Part shown: in pieces, positions 15,863-24,548 of the stretch
Numbering within the stretch: position 1 is the stretch's first letter
Layout of the letters: every line of letters starts with the position of its first letter
IMG/VR virus record: IMGVR_UViG_3300036893_000059
Span: 1-42,005 of that record
From: a virus
Strand: one strand, 5' to 3'
DNA: 42,005 nt
Notes under the pieces: generated by a model
The model's database searches: none
Told to the model about the DNA's origin: nothing
The model's input: the letters and a program-made list of their open reading frames with translations, nothing else
Position numbers and translations under genes: made by a program

Positions 15863-16525
15863 TTATCGAGCCGAGCCGTCAGTGAACACCAGGTTCGACC
15901 GGTAGACCAGGCCGAAATCATAGATGTTGACCGCGTCCGTGGAGCCCGTGGTCGCCGTGATGTTGATCGTGAGAACGTCGCCCGGGATCAGGGTGTTGCC
16001 ACTGAGGGAGACGATTAGGGTACTCGCATGGGCCGTCGATGTCGGGACAACCGCGGAAGTGCCGATCGTACCGAGCACTGCACTGAGAGCATAGCCGCCA
16101 CCATTCACACCCTTGGTCGGATCATATACGGGGGACCGCTTGTAATAGACGGTCGCACTGAACGTGTCAGTGAGATCGGTGGTGCCCCCGGTCTCGGCCA
16201 GGATGTGGAGTTCCAGGAAGTCCGAGGCATTATCGTAGTCCGGCGGGACCTGCCAGGTAAAGCTTCCGCCCGCGGTTCCATTGGCCGCGATCGAGACCAC
16301 GATTGCGTTCGACTCGGAGTTCTTAATGGACGGAGTCGTGCCGGCGGTCAAGGTAAGGCCAGCCGAAGTCTTGAGAGAGGCGATGCTGAACGAGGTCTTC
16401 TTCTTGAAGCCGTCGCCACCGCCGTAGCCGACCTTCGTGGTCGAGGCCGTGGTCGTGACCTTGTTCATGGAACGATCGCCCGTCGGGATCGTCTGTAGTT
16501 CGCGAAGTGTCTGGGTCGGGTTCAT
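15863..16525 (-). CDS. Structural protein, beta-rich
   Basis: 220 aa. Residues 1-40 are polar and basic, the rest Thr/Ser/Val/Ala-rich strands (ASTLIVSLSGNTLIPGD, VLTINITATTGST, VNIYDFGLVYRSNLVF). TAGGAGTCC precedes the ATG. The last gene before a terminator. Possibly a head decoration or tail-attachment protein; no family recognised. Confidence 0.65.
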   Translation of the reverse strand: MNPTQTLRELQTIPTGDRSMNKVTTTASTTKVGYGGGDGFKKKTSFSIASLKTSAGLTLTAGTTPSIKNSESNAIVVSIAANGTAGGSFTWQVPPDYDNASDFLELHILAETGGTTDLTDTFSATVYYKRSPVYDPTKGVNGGGYALSAVLGTIGTSAVVPTSTAHASTLIVSLSGNTLIPGDVLTINITATTGSTDAVNIYDFGLVYRSNLVFTDGSAR

Positions 16526-16532
16526 TGGACTC

Positions 16533-16736
16533 CTAGGAAGGTTCTTGGGCCGGGGTTACATCGTCCGGGCCGTGGTACTGTTGGCCCTCGGTGAAGGTTC
16601 GCAGTAATGCAAGGCGGAGACGTTTTCTTCGCCAGCGATACCAGGCCGAGCGAATCTTTTCGATCACAACCCACACCATAAGACACACAAAGGCTCCCCA
16701 GGCATACCAGAGAGTTGTGTGGATGAAGTGGGTCAC
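16533..16736 (-). CDS. Small single-span membrane protein
   Basis: 67 aa. One membrane segment at residues 6-26 (HTTLWYAWGAFVCLMVWVVIE) then a strongly basic stretch (KIRSAWYRWRRKRLRLALLR) and a polar tail. ATGA overlap with the adaptor stop. Candidate pinholin or i-spanin-like protein by architecture, though it lies far from the other lysis candidates at 3680-4354. Confidence 0.62.
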   Translation of the reverse strand: MTHFIHTTLWYAWGAFVCLMVWVVIEKIRSAWYRWRRKRLRLALLRTFTEGQQYHGPDDVTPAQEPS

Positions 16737-17776
16737 GGGATTCTCACGTTGTTGTAGGTCGAGGCCGAATAGTAGTTGAGCGGTCGTCCGCCCATCCCCA
16801 CTCGTTCCTCACTTCGATCACCATAGGGCGACACATGCTTGTGGGATGCCCGTGCGTCAAGGTCCATGCTCTGCTTCAATATGGCCTGGAAGAACTGCTC
16901 CCTCTCGCCGGCCTTGTCATTCATCATCCGTTCCGCTTCGGCGATACAGGCGGCCAGGATGGTAAGATCGTGTTGGAAGCCGGCAACGGAACGATCGGTG
17001 TTACTGGAGAAGGCCGAAGGCCACCGCTTGTAAACACAGGTCAGTGTGTTGGCATTTGACGGGGCAGGCCAGAACAGAACTTCCCAGCGGCTCGCTGGGA
17101 CGGAGGAGTTAGTGGCCGGCACGGGGCGGAATGCACAGTTGCTGACGGTTCCTGCCGTATTGGCTCCGGCCCGCAACTCCCGGATCGTGACTTCATCAAC
17201 GGTGTTGACCGTAAGCCGAGGACCGCCAATATTGTATGTGAAGGGAGTAAGGACATCGCCGTAGAAATCCGAAGGCATGAAGTACCGCCACGGCTGTCCG
17301 AAGACATTGGGCGGCGAGGCCATCAGGGAATAGGAATCGCCAACTTGAGGCGTCTCAACAAAAGTCCCCGTGATCGTAACTTGGCCGGTGCCAGAGTTGA
17401 ACGAACTCACATACTGTTCGTCCAGGCTGGAGTCGGCATGAGTGATGGTCAGGCCCCAGCCAGCGGAAATCGACGTATTGCCAATCAGGGACGTATCGGT
17501 GAAAGTATTGGAGGTCCCAGCAGTGCAGATGCCAGTCAGAGCAAGGGCCGACAACGTGACCGAAGTTGGAACATTCAGAAAGTTCCATCGTGGGTTCGCC
17601 TGTAGGAACCGCATGTAGCCCTGGTTGACCAATCGCTGCACCAGGTCTGCATCGTAGGTATTGACCGGGACGGCCGCGGCAGAAGTGCCGGCCGCACCCG
17701 TGTACGCATTACCGAGATATTCGGCAACGCGAATCTGGTAATCCTGATACGTCAGCGACAGTGATGGATCGGCCAT
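16733..17776 (-). CDS. Head-tail adaptor/connector-like protein
   Basis: 347 aa. Begins LTYQDYQIRVAEYLG, followed by ADLVQRLVNQGYMRFLQANPRWNFL, a helix-loop pattern typical of podovirus adaptor proteins below the portal. A beta insertion follows (residues 70-140), then PWRYFMPSDFYGDVL and a helical C-terminus (AACIAEAERMMNDKAGEREQFF). Position between capsid and nozzle genes agrees. Family assignment is by pattern only. Confidence 0.68.
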   Translation of the reverse strand: MADPSLSLTYQDYQIRVAEYLGNAYTGAAGTSAAAVPVNTYDADLVQRLVNQGYMRFLQANPRWNFLNVPTSVTLSALALTGICTAGTSNTFTDTSLIGNTSISAGWGLTITHADSSLDEQYVSSFNSGTGQVTITGTFVETPQVGDSYSLMASPPNVFGQPWRYFMPSDFYGDVLTPFTYNIGGPRLTVNTVDEVTIRELRAGANTAGTVSNCAFRPVPATNSSVPASRWEVLFWPAPSNANTLTCVYKRWPSAFSSNTDRSVAGFQHDLTILAACIAEAERMMNDKAGEREQFFQAILKQSMDLDARASHKHVSPYGDRSEERVGMGGRPLNYYSASTYNNVRIP

Positions 17777-17779
17777 GGT

Positions 17780-18160
17780 TTATCCGCCAGTGAAGCTCTT
17801 CGTATCATCGGTCATCATCGGATTCGTTGCGGTCGCGTATCCCGCTATGGCCGCCAGCATGTTCGTCGCTATCGTTCCGCACTGGGTCGCGGTCGTCGTG
17901 GGTGTGATAACCGCAGCGGCCTTGACAGAATTGATTGGAAAGGCGGGCTGAGTCGAGCCACCGCCCGGCCCGATACCGCCATTGGCCGGTGAACCGCTGA
18001 ACCAGAAATCTCGCACCCAAAAGCCTTGGCCAGAACTCGCAAGGACGACGTTGATTGAGGCATACTGAGTCGCCTGGTATTCGTTGTAGATGACGTTCAG
18101 TTGATTGACCAGGCCCTGGAGCAGGTCCGCTAGATAAGGTTGAGACGGCACAAAATACAA
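17780..18160 (-). CDS. Hypothetical structural protein
   Basis: 126 aa with a TTG start at 18160 (GGGGTG a few bases upstream); GTG at 18151 is the alternative. Residues 1-30 are helical (YLADLLQGLVNQLNVIYNEY), the rest Gly/Ala/Thr-rich with no motif. It overlaps the preceding gene by 31 bases and ends 3 bases before the adaptor gene. Probably a minor head or connector protein by position. Confidence 0.6.
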   Translation of the reverse strand: MYFVPSQPYLADLLQGLVNQLNVIYNEYQATQYASINVVLASSGQGFWVRDFWFSGSPANGGIGPGGGSTQPAFPINSVKAAAVITPTTTATQCGTIATNMLAAIAGYATATNPMMTDDTKSFTGG

Positions 18161-18366
18161 AACACACCCCGCTTTATCAACCGGGCCAGCCGGCCTGGTG
18201 GCAGGCGGTCCAATGTCTTTTGAATCCTCAGGTGCCGCTTAATCCACGGTCGGTGCTGCGACCAGGAGTATTCTCCTAGCCGGTTCATTTCATTGGCCCA
18301 TGGATCGTCGATCATCTGGACTGGGCGGCCCGGTTGTTCGTGATCGGACCAAAATATCTTGTGCAT
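18130..18366 (-). CDS. Small basic hypothetical protein
   Basis: 78 aa, rich in Trp, His, Arg (HRPWIKRHLRIQKTLDRLPPGRLARLIKRG). Upstream GGGG is a weak binding site. The long overlap with the next gene is unusual; codon content still looks coding. Not recognised. Confidence 0.5.
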   Translation of the reverse strand: MHKIFWSDHEQPGRPVQMIDDPWANEMNRLGEYSWSQHRPWIKRHLRIQKTLDRLPPGRLARLIKRGVFCILCRLNLI

Positions 18367-18384
18367 CGTACCCCGGGGTAAAGA

Positions 18385-18603
18385 CTAGATTCTCTGGGAC
18401 TTCGTCATCTTCCCCTGATTCATGGACGAGAGCTTCGGGCCCTTTGGCTCAGCAACGAACCCCTTGGCCCCGGGAGTCGGACGATCGAATCCGGGCCGCG
18501 GCCGACGTTCTTTCAGGGTGGGCAGTTGCAGCGACTGACCGCAAGTGGGACAGAGTCCCGGGGTCCGAACATGAGTACCAGTGGCGGTGTCAAATCGGCT
18601 CAT
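18385..18603 (-). CDS. Small protein with one CPxCG pair
   Basis: 72 aa. A single LCPTCGQSL near residue 18 could be half of a zinc site formed in a dimer. The rest is Pro/Lys-rich (RPRPGFDRPTPGAKGF). Its ATG overlaps the previous stop as TAATG. Function unknown. Confidence 0.62.
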   Translation of the reverse strand: MSRFDTATGTHVRTPGLCPTCGQSLQLPTLKERRPRPGFDRPTPGAKGFVAEPKGPKLSSMNQGKMTKSQRI

Positions 18604-18950
18604 TAGTGACTCATTGCGTTGAACTTCTTCGCACCGTATTTCTTACGGCCGATCGAGGCCGCAAGGGCCCCGGGATTGGTCACACCCTTCTGGTGGGCCA
18701 GCTTCCCCTTGAGGGCCGCGAAGCGACCTCCACCGCCCGGTTTCATTGACTTCCCGTGCATTCCATGGGCCATTGAGCCGATGCCCTTGCCCGCAACGGG
18801 TGCCTCTTCGGCCATGGCCTCGCCGTCTTCCTGCTCCGGCGGCTGGCCCTGCGGACCCTTACCGGCCCGTTTCTTCGGGCGGTACGTTTGGGTTGCCGTA
18901 TCGTAGGAATGACCCATGGCCTTACTGATCGGGCCGCAATTCTTTGCCAT
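18603..18950 (-). CDS. Small basic, Gly/Lys-rich protein
   Basis: 115 aa from ATG 18950 (GAGAGAT upstream; the upstream in-frame ATG at 18962 lies in the terminator tail). Contains GPISKAMGHSYD, an acidic spot, a His/Gly/Met stretch and a C-terminal segment GVTNPGALAASIGRKKYGAKKFNAM. The last segment resembles short conserved tails of small phage proteins located behind capsid genes. Role unknown. Confidence 0.65.
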   Translation of the reverse strand: MAKNCGPISKAMGHSYDTATQTYRPKKRAGKGPQGQPPEQEDGEAMAEEAPVAGKGIGSMAHGMHGKSMKPGGGGRFAALKGKLAHQKGVTNPGALAASIGRKKYGAKKFNAMSH

Positions 18951-18960
18951 GTTATCTCTC

Positions 18961-18992
18961 AATAAAAACAGCCCGGATTTCGGTCCGGGCTG
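18961..18992 (-). terminator. Intrinsic terminator after the capsid genes
   Basis: Perfect 9-bp stem 18969-18977 with 18984-18992, six-base loop, minus-strand tail TTTTTATT. It ends 10 bases before the next ATG (18950). Confidence 0.93.
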
Positions 18993-19037
18993 CCCTTGGA
19001 GGGCTGACCTGGCCCGGAGGCCGAAGTCAGTGGGGGT

Positions 19038-19607
19038 TTAGAGGAACTTGGCCAGAACCTTGGCCGGAGCCGAGGCCGTGGTTCCACTCGTCGGGCCGGT
19101 CTGCATGACGATCGCTGCCATCTGGGCAATGCCCTGGACAGTGGTCGTGCTGGTGTAGCCCGCGACGGTGTGGAAGAGGCCGAAGGTGTTCGACGGAGTG
19201 GACTCGTCCGGCTGGACGATATCACCCTTGGCCGCATTGTTGTAGTTGATCTGGATGTTGGCAACGCGGCTCTTGACCGCAGAAATCAGAGTCACAAAGT
19301 TCGGCCCGGTGATGCCGGAACTATCGGGTGCGACTACGCCAGCAAGCTGACAGGTGTTCAGGCCACCCGAGCCAGTCGAGCCGTTGGCATTCACGTCATA
19401 GACGCGGAAGCCACGGAGGTTCTCGTTACCGGTCGTGGTCAGCGAGGACGAGCCCGGATCGACGGACGGGTCCCACGAGTCAACCACGGGGGCATTCGTG
19501 TCATCGAGGTCATAGTACAGCGGAGTGCCTTCCAGGACGGTGGCAGTACCGGCATACCAGTGCCGCTGTCCGATTACGTCCTGTTGGCCTGCATATTGTG
19601 CGAGCAT
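19038..19607 (-). CDS. Probable capsid decoration/minor capsid protein
   Basis: 189 aa, Thr/Ser/Gly/Ala-rich and beta-prone, with few charges. It follows the major capsid gene by 43 bases and ends at a strong terminator, as abundant head decoration proteins often do. There is a SGTTASAPAKVLAKFL C-terminus. No family recognised; the call rests on position and composition. Confidence 0.55.
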   Translation of the reverse strand: MLAQYAGQQDVIGQRHWYAGTATVLEGTPLYYDLDDTNAPVVDSWDPSVDPGSSSLTTTGNENLRGFRVYDVNANGSTGSGGLNTCQLAGVVAPDSSGITGPNFVTLISAVKSRVANIQINYNNAAKGDIVQPDESTPSNTFGLFHTVAGYTSTTTVQGIAQMAAIVMQTGPTSGTTASAPAKVLAKFL

Positions 19608-19650
19608 TGAAAATCCTCAGAAAGAGTGACCAGAACTTCTGACGGGCCAC

Positions 19651-20757
19651 TTAGGCCGCGAGGGCCTGGTGCAGAACGAATCCCTGTTCGCGAACGTTCT
19701 TGCTGAACAGTTGGAACGAGCAGTCCACGAAGGTCGTGATAACGTTGTGCTGTTCCACGTCCATCATCGGATCGCTCTCACGCATCCAGTCACCGCTCAG
19801 GGTGATCGGGAAGAACTTGTCATGATTGACCCCGTAGACCGCATTCGAGGTGTCGCTGTCCAACGGGGGAGCATACAGGACCGGCACCCGCTTGAAGGTC
19901 GTCACACCATGGTACGGATCGAGGTCCTTACCGATGTCTTCGTTGGCCTTCGTCGCCAGGTCCTCGTAGTTCGTGAGGGTGGCCAGGTTCATGTAGATGC
20001 GGTACTTGCTGCTCGGGCCCTCTTTCAGGTCCTTGATGATCATCGGGCTCTTGAACTTCGTGGCATGGAAAGCTTTCCGCATGAGGCGGACGAAGTTCTG
20101 GTCGATCGCGGTAAACACGTCGGCCCAGTTTCGCCAGAGGCTGTTGGCGGTCGGGTCGATGCCGCCCTTACCGGTCAGGGTCTGGGTGCCGAGATTGAAC
20201 AACACTCGACGGCCGCAGAACGTACCCGGGATGTCGATCGTGGCCGAATAGCCCGAGCCGGCCGCGGGGACGACCTTCGAGAACCAGTAGGCCAGGCCGT
20301 AGGGATTCAGGTCGTCGCTGGAGCTATCGGGAGCCAGCCAGCAGCGATTTTCCAGGAGGTCCGCCAGGGTACGCATTGCGTCCACTCGGCGGCTTTCCAG
20401 GAGCTTGATGTACATCGCGGGCTTGCGGTTTCGCAGGGCCTCACGACGTTCGATCGAGTATGCCGATTGGGTCTGGCACCAGGGGGCAGTGATGCGGGAC
20501 TGCACGTCACCGACGTTATTGCCGACCTTCTGGTACAGACGAACGAACTGGGCATTGCCCGAAGACGAGAGCAGGATGTTGCGGACGATCGAGGTACCAC
20601 TGTCCTCTTCGATCTTTTCCTTGGCAAACCACTCGTTGATGACGTTGTACTGTTGATACTTCAGTGCAATATCAAATTCCATCTTCGGCAGATTCTCCAA
20701 CGTAGTACGTTGAAGATCAACCAGGTCGCTGTTTGAAATTCCACCAGAAACGGGCAT
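19651..20757 (-). CDS. Major capsid protein
   Basis: 368 aa. Gene order portal, scaffold, this gene, small decoration-like gene marks it as the main capsid protein. The sequence is a mixed alpha/beta protein with a long N-terminal helical part (LQRTTLENLPKMEFDIALKY, EWFAKEKIEEDSGTSIV), an ERREALRNRKPAMYIKLLESRRVDAMRTLADLLENRCW segment (split here only by the residue limit of quoting elsewhere: helices around residues 105-145) and a C-terminal strand set. It fits HK97-fold capsid proteins of podoviruses in size; no maturation protease is visible. Confidence 0.82.
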   Translation of the reverse strand: MPVSGGISNSDLVDLQRTTLENLPKMEFDIALKYQQYNVINEWFAKEKIEEDSGTSIVRNILLSSSGNAQFVRLYQKVGNNVGDVQSRITAPWCQTQSAYSIERREALRNRKPAMYIKLLESRRVDAMRTLADLLENRCWLAPDSSSDDLNPYGLAYWFSKVVPAAGSGYSATIDIPGTFCGRRVLFNLGTQTLTGKGGIDPTANSLWRNWADVFTAIDQNFVRLMRKAFHATKFKSPMIIKDLKEGPSSKYRIYMNLATLTNYEDLATKANEDIGKDLDPYHGVTTFKRVPVLYAPPLDSDTSNAVYGVNHDKFFPITLSGDWMRESDPMMDVEQHNVITTFVDCSFQLFSKNVREQGFVLHQALAA

Positions 20758-20847
20758 GGTTCACTCCATTGAAATACGCACCGGTTCCACCGGCGGTTGG
20801 ACTGGAGCGGGGGGGCCATCCTTGGCCGCCCACCGCATAAGTCCAGG

Positions 20848-21897
20848 TCAGTCAGCTTGGTCAAGGCCGATTTCGTCCGCTTTAATACGGAAGGCGGCCT
20901 CAGCTTTGGCAGTTGCAGAAGACGGGTGAGGAGCGGGACGGCGAGTCGTTGGGCGGGCAGTCAGGCCCTTGACCCGCTTCAGAACGGCGGTCCGAACGGC
21001 GGCCCGTTCAGACTTGCGAATCGAGTTCGCGGCGACAATGAGATGGGCCTTGTTGAGGGCCTCGCTCACGGTCATATTGCGGCCCTGCATGAGTTCGCCC
21101 GCTCGAATCGAGTCGGCGAGTCCGGCCAGGGTTTGCCGTGCCTGTCCCTGGGCGAGATTGACGGCCTTGCCGCCATACACGTCAGGGAACTTCTCGGACA
21201 GTCCGTTGATTGCGGCCGTTGCTTCCTCGCGGATTGCGTTCTGTTTTGCAACGAGGTATTCGGCCTTGAGGCCGCTCACTTCTTCGGTGAGTTGGCCGTA
21301 GAGTTCGGCGGTAGCCTTGAGGGCCTCGGCAACGTCGTTACCGTTGGCCTGGGCGAATCTCCCGTACACGTCGGGCTGGAGAAGCTTTTGGAGGGCAGTC
21401 TCGACCTTCCGGGCGGCCGTTGCCGTAGCCGCGGGGGCAGGCTGTGCCACCTGGGGTCGGACGGCCGCATAGTTGTTCAGGAGATTGCGGAAGGTCCGCT
21501 CGGCCTGTTCGGGGGCGGCCTTGGCAAAGTTCTCGATATCTTCGTCAGACCAGCCAAACTGTTGTGCGGCGAAGACGAGATTGGGGTCGAGCTTGGACGC
21601 GGCCGACTCTTCCTCTTCCGGGGCAGCTTCGCCACCGGCCTCGGGATCGTCGAGTTCGGTTTCTCCGGTCGGGGCCGGCTCTTCCTTGGCCTGCTCTCCC
21701 CCCGGGAGTTCCTCGTTGTCCTCGCTCTCAACGTCGTTCTCGTCCTCGGCAACCTGGCGAGCCTGGCGGTCGCTGCGGGTTCCACTGCCCGGGTCTTCGG
21801 TCCCCATCACCTCGTTGAACTTGTCCTCAATGGCGGCCGGAACCTCGATATCGCGGGTGTCAACGGACGAATTGTTTACGTCGGTCTCGGTAGGCAT
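20848..21897 (-). CDS. Scaffold-like protein
   Basis: 349 aa from ATG 21897 (TTGGAGAC upstream; the longer frame would run through the promoter). Residues 20-110 are strongly acidic and Pro/Glu-rich (EDENDVESEDNEELPGGEQ). The middle is Ala/Gln-rich helix (FAKAAPEQAERTFRNLLNNY, VETALQKLLQPDVYGRFAQ). The C-terminus is basic. An acidic, helical, low-aromatic protein between portal and capsid genes is the usual scaffold. Confidence 0.75.
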   Translation of the reverse strand: MPTETDVNNSSVDTRDIEVPAAIEDKFNEVMGTEDPGSGTRSDRQARQVAEDENDVESEDNEELPGGEQAKEEPAPTGETELDDPEAGGEAAPEEEESAASKLDPNLVFAAQQFGWSDEDIENFAKAAPEQAERTFRNLLNNYAAVRPQVAQPAPAATATAARKVETALQKLLQPDVYGRFAQANGNDVAEALKATAELYGQLTEEVSGLKAEYLVAKQNAIREEATAAINGLSEKFPDVYGGKAVNLAQGQARQTLAGLADSIRAGELMQGRNMTVSEALNKAHLIVAANSIRKSERAAVRTAVLKRVKGLTARPTTRRPAPHPSSATAKAEAAFRIKADEIGLDQAD

Positions 21898-21936
21898 TAT
21901 GTCTCCAAGGATGTGCGGGGCAAGTCCCCTATATAC

Positions 21937-21965
21937 AGTGTACCCGAAAACCCCTTCCAAGTCAA
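21937..21965 (-). promoter_or_regulatory. sigma70-like promoter for scaffold-capsid unit
   Basis: On the minus strand TTGACT, a 17-base spacer, then TACACT, about 40 bases upstream of the scaffold ATG. A second AT-rich box (TATATAG) follows. The capsid genes can thus be transcribed strongly from inside the late arm. Confidence 0.72.
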
Positions 21966-21988
21966 GTAGGAGTGGAAATTTTTTCCGA

Positions 21989-22330
21989 TCAATCCGATCG
22001 GCAGTGGAAGCCGTTCTTCTTCATCCATTTCTTCTTCTCGGCCCGATTCTTGAAGATCATCTGGCCCTGGTCGTTGTAAGTCCCGTCAGGATCATTCTTT
22101 CTGGCCTCGGCCACCTGACTTGGGTGCACCCCAAGGGCATCGCTCACCAGCCCACGTTTATGGATGGGGATGTCGAGGTCCGGGCCGATGATCGTGTTGG
22201 GCATGACGATCTGGCGAACCATGTCCGCATAACAATGAGCACAGACACAGGGATCATCGCGGCCCGAGATGGTCCGCCGGATGTCCTCCTGGTGTCCACA
22301 AGTGGGACACTCAAATGGATAGGTCGGCAT
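21989..22330 (-). CDS. FmdB-type zinc-ribbon protein
   Basis: 113 aa from ATG 22330 (GGAGGGAAAGAAAC upstream). Starts MPTYPFECPTCGHQEDI, with a second pair CVCAHCYADM near residue 28-33: the two CxxC knuckles and the YxFxC start are the putative regulatory (FmdB) zinc ribbon. The C-terminal half is basic (NRAEKKKWMKKNGFH). In phages such proteins often lie near portal or capsid genes; role unknown. It overlaps its upstream neighbour by 20 bases. Confidence 0.78.
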   Translation of the reverse strand: MPTYPFECPTCGHQEDIRRTISGRDDPCVCAHCYADMVRQIVMPNTIIGPDLDIPIHKRGLVSDALGVHPSQVAEARKNDPDGTYNDQGQMIFKNRAEKKKWMKKNGFHCRSD

Positions 22331-22496
22331 GTTTCTTTCCCTCCTCCAGGGTCTTCTCAATGAACTTTATCGCATCGGCTGCCCGGCGACAGCGGTACAT
22401 GACGTACCGATCGGCCGGCCACAGGACGGCCCACTGTTCGTCCTGGAAGACGATTTCATAGCCGTGATACAGATGGGACGTGACTATCTGACTCAT
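22311..22496 (-). CDS. Small hypothetical protein
   Basis: 61 aa, alpha/beta pattern: HGYEIVFQDEQWAVLWPA then RAADAIKFIEKTLEEGKK. ATGA overlap with the portal stop, and its end overlaps the zinc-ribbon gene. It looks like a small folded domain; not recognised. Confidence 0.62.
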   Translation of the reverse strand: MSQIVTSHLYHGYEIVFQDEQWAVLWPADRYVMYRCRRAADAIKFIEKTLEEGKKHADLSI

Positions 22497-24415
22497 GCTG
22501 GGCCGCCTTGCTGCGAGGCCGTGTTGGCCTGCTGGTTGACCGATTGCTTTGGAAGCTTTGGCCCCCTGGCCGCGGGCTGGGGAGCATGGGCCTGTCGGGC
22601 CTTATTCTGTTGCAGATGCGGCCCAGGGTTCGAGGGGCCCATCGCCTGCGGGACCGGCTGCCCCGGCTGGCCGGCCGGGATTCCCATTGGGGGCGGCGGG
22701 GTGCCGGCACCGGCCTGCCCCGGGTTGCCGGTCTCCAGTGATGCCCGCCACTGTTGCCATGCTTGAAACGCGGGGCCATTCATGAACTCGTTGGCCTCTT
22801 CGATCCCGAGCTTCTCGGCCATGGTCCGCAAGGCCACGTCCGCATTGAAGGACGGCCCGAGCAGTTGAGCGGCCTGGGCGATAGCGGGTAGGACGTTGGT
22901 GAAATACTGCATCGTTGACTGCAACTGTGCATTCGGGTCCGGCCGGGCCATGGAGTACGGCTGGACTTTCAGGTTGTAGTCGAGCCACTCGCCTTCCTGT
23001 TCCCCGCCGGTCAGTGCCACCTGGGTGAGTTCCCGGTTCACTCCGCCGGTCAGCACGTCAAAGTGGACGGCCTCTTTCGTCAGCGGCATATGAATCAGGG
23101 GGTCCGTGTGAAGGTAAAAGGCGAGGTCGCCGACAATCTCTTCAACAAAGTTGTATACCTGTCGTTGCATATCTGCAAGACGGACGGAGGTATTGGCCGA
23201 CTGGAGTTCTGCCTGAGTAGCCGTTGGAGTATTCGTTCCCTGGCCAGACAGAAGGTCGATGTTTCCAGCGATGTCCGAGAACTGTTTCTTGACATAGTCC
23301 ATCCACTGGTAGCTTTCAGCCCCCGTGCCCCCGTATGTTACTTCCTTGATCTGGTTCACGTCTGCAACGAAAACGGACTCTCCATCGTCGGCCTCGGCCA
23401 GTTTGGCCGCATCCTCGACGACCTCGCCGGTGTATGCGAGCACCCGCTTGTTACGTTCGGCCTGTCGCATCATCTTCCGGGCGATACGAGAGCCAGCAGT
23501 GGCCATATCGTACCAGATGCCCACTGGTGCAACCGGAAGCACATGCTGGCTGAGGCTAGAGTAGCCGAGCATATGATAAGGGCCGCGGGCAGGCCCATCA
23601 TATTCAGCAACACGCAGAAACTCGTCGTGAGTAGCATTCTGGGTAAACGGCATGGTGACGAGGAGCTTTTGCTTCGGCAGGTAGACTTCAATGAGATCAT
23701 GGTACGACTCGATCGATCCGTCAATCTGTTGCTGCACGTCGAGGGTTTGCAGGGCCTCGACGGAGCCGTTCTTGTTGGTGGACGAGTAGGTAAGCGGCAG
23801 GCCCTTAATCAGGTCCTCGTCATACAGGCCGGACTCCAGGAGTTCCTCCTCGGTGGCCCGGAAGCGGTTGCCCACCATGACCTGTTCGTCCCAGTCCCGG
23901 GCCATGGGGTCCAGGATCATATCGTCCGGGTCAACACGCATCACGTACGGCTGGCCAACCTGCATGTCCTCGTCCTCGTCGATGCTCACGAACTCCGCGG
24001 ACGAACCGATGCCGGTCTTGACGAAGCCGGCCATGAACAGGGAATCGAGACAGACCTTGCGAAGTGTGCCCGTGAGGTTGATCCGTTTCACCAGGACATT
24101 CAGGGCCAGTTCCATCAGGTCCGCATACTGCCGATAAGCGACCACGTCGGTCTTGACCGTGAGGCGGGGCGACTGGAAGACGAGGTTGGGGAGAAGGGCC
24201 GTGACACCCGAGTAGATCATGTTGATCGGGGTGGACTTCCGCTCTTCGCGGTCGGCTGGCAAGAGCCGGCGGAAATATGCACCCGCATAGAATGCGAGGG
24301 CCCGAGCCCGGAACTCGCGGGTGTTGTTCGTCCGATCGAAAGCATAGCTGACCAGCTTGCTTAGCTTCTTCGGGTCCAGAAGGGCATTCTGGTCTATCGT
24401 GTCTTTCTTTGCCAT
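22493..24415 (-). CDS. Portal protein
   Basis: 640 aa. Podovirus portal features: N-terminal helices with FYAGAYFRRLLP..REERKSTPINMIYSGVTALLPNLV, a PYVMRVDPDDMILDPMARDWDE segment as seen in P22-like portals, an ADVNQIKEV..GGTGAESYQWMDYVKKQFSDIAGN stem region (described here by position, about 335-375), TNTPTATQAE, and a long Gln/Pro/Gly-rich C-terminus (570-640). It would form the dodecameric DNA channel and terminase dock. The gene opens its own unit behind a terminator. Confidence 0.85.
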   Translation of the reverse strand: MAKKDTIDQNALLDPKKLSKLVSYAFDRTNNTREFRARALAFYAGAYFRRLLPADREERKSTPINMIYSGVTALLPNLVFQSPRLTVKTDVVAYRQYADLMELALNVLVKRINLTGTLRKVCLDSLFMAGFVKTGIGSSAEFVSIDEDEDMQVGQPYVMRVDPDDMILDPMARDWDEQVMVGNRFRATEEELLESGLYDEDLIKGLPLTYSSTNKNGSVEALQTLDVQQQIDGSIESYHDLIEVYLPKQKLLVTMPFTQNATHDEFLRVAEYDGPARGPYHMLGYSSLSQHVLPVAPVGIWYDMATAGSRIARKMMRQAERNKRVLAYTGEVVEDAAKLAEADDGESVFVADVNQIKEVTYGGTGAESYQWMDYVKKQFSDIAGNIDLLSGQGTNTPTATQAELQSANTSVRLADMQRQVYNFVEEIVGDLAFYLHTDPLIHMPLTKEAVHFDVLTGGVNRELTQVALTGGEQEGEWLDYNLKVQPYSMARPDPNAQLQSTMQYFTNVLPAIAQAAQLLGPSFNADVALRTMAEKLGIEEANEFMNGPAFQAWQQWRASLETGNPGQAGAGTPPPPMGIPAGQPGQPVPQAMGPSNPGPHLQQNKARQAHAPQPAARGPKLPKQSVNQQANTASQQGGPA

Positions 24416-24435
24416 GGAGTCTTCCTAGGACCAAC

Positions 24436-24481
24436 ACAAAAAGGTTCTCTGACTAGGCCAGAACAGCCCAGTCAGAGAACC
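24436..24481 (-). terminator. Intrinsic terminator in front of the portal gene
   Basis: Perfect 12-bp stem 24443-24454 with 24470-24481, 15-base loop, minus-strand tail TTTTTGTG. It ends the unit finishing with the SSB-like gene; the portal ATG is 21 bases beyond the tail. Confidence 0.93.
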
Positions 24482-24548
24482 GGAAGGGAATATTTGGAGT
24501 CCGTTATCGTGGGGCTCCTGTCCACGGCCCTTGTCTGGAGACTGGGCA

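Noticed and set aside
22549-24364. Long plus-strand frames opposite the portal gene
   Set aside because: Shadow frames caused by GC-rich third positions; no protein pattern.
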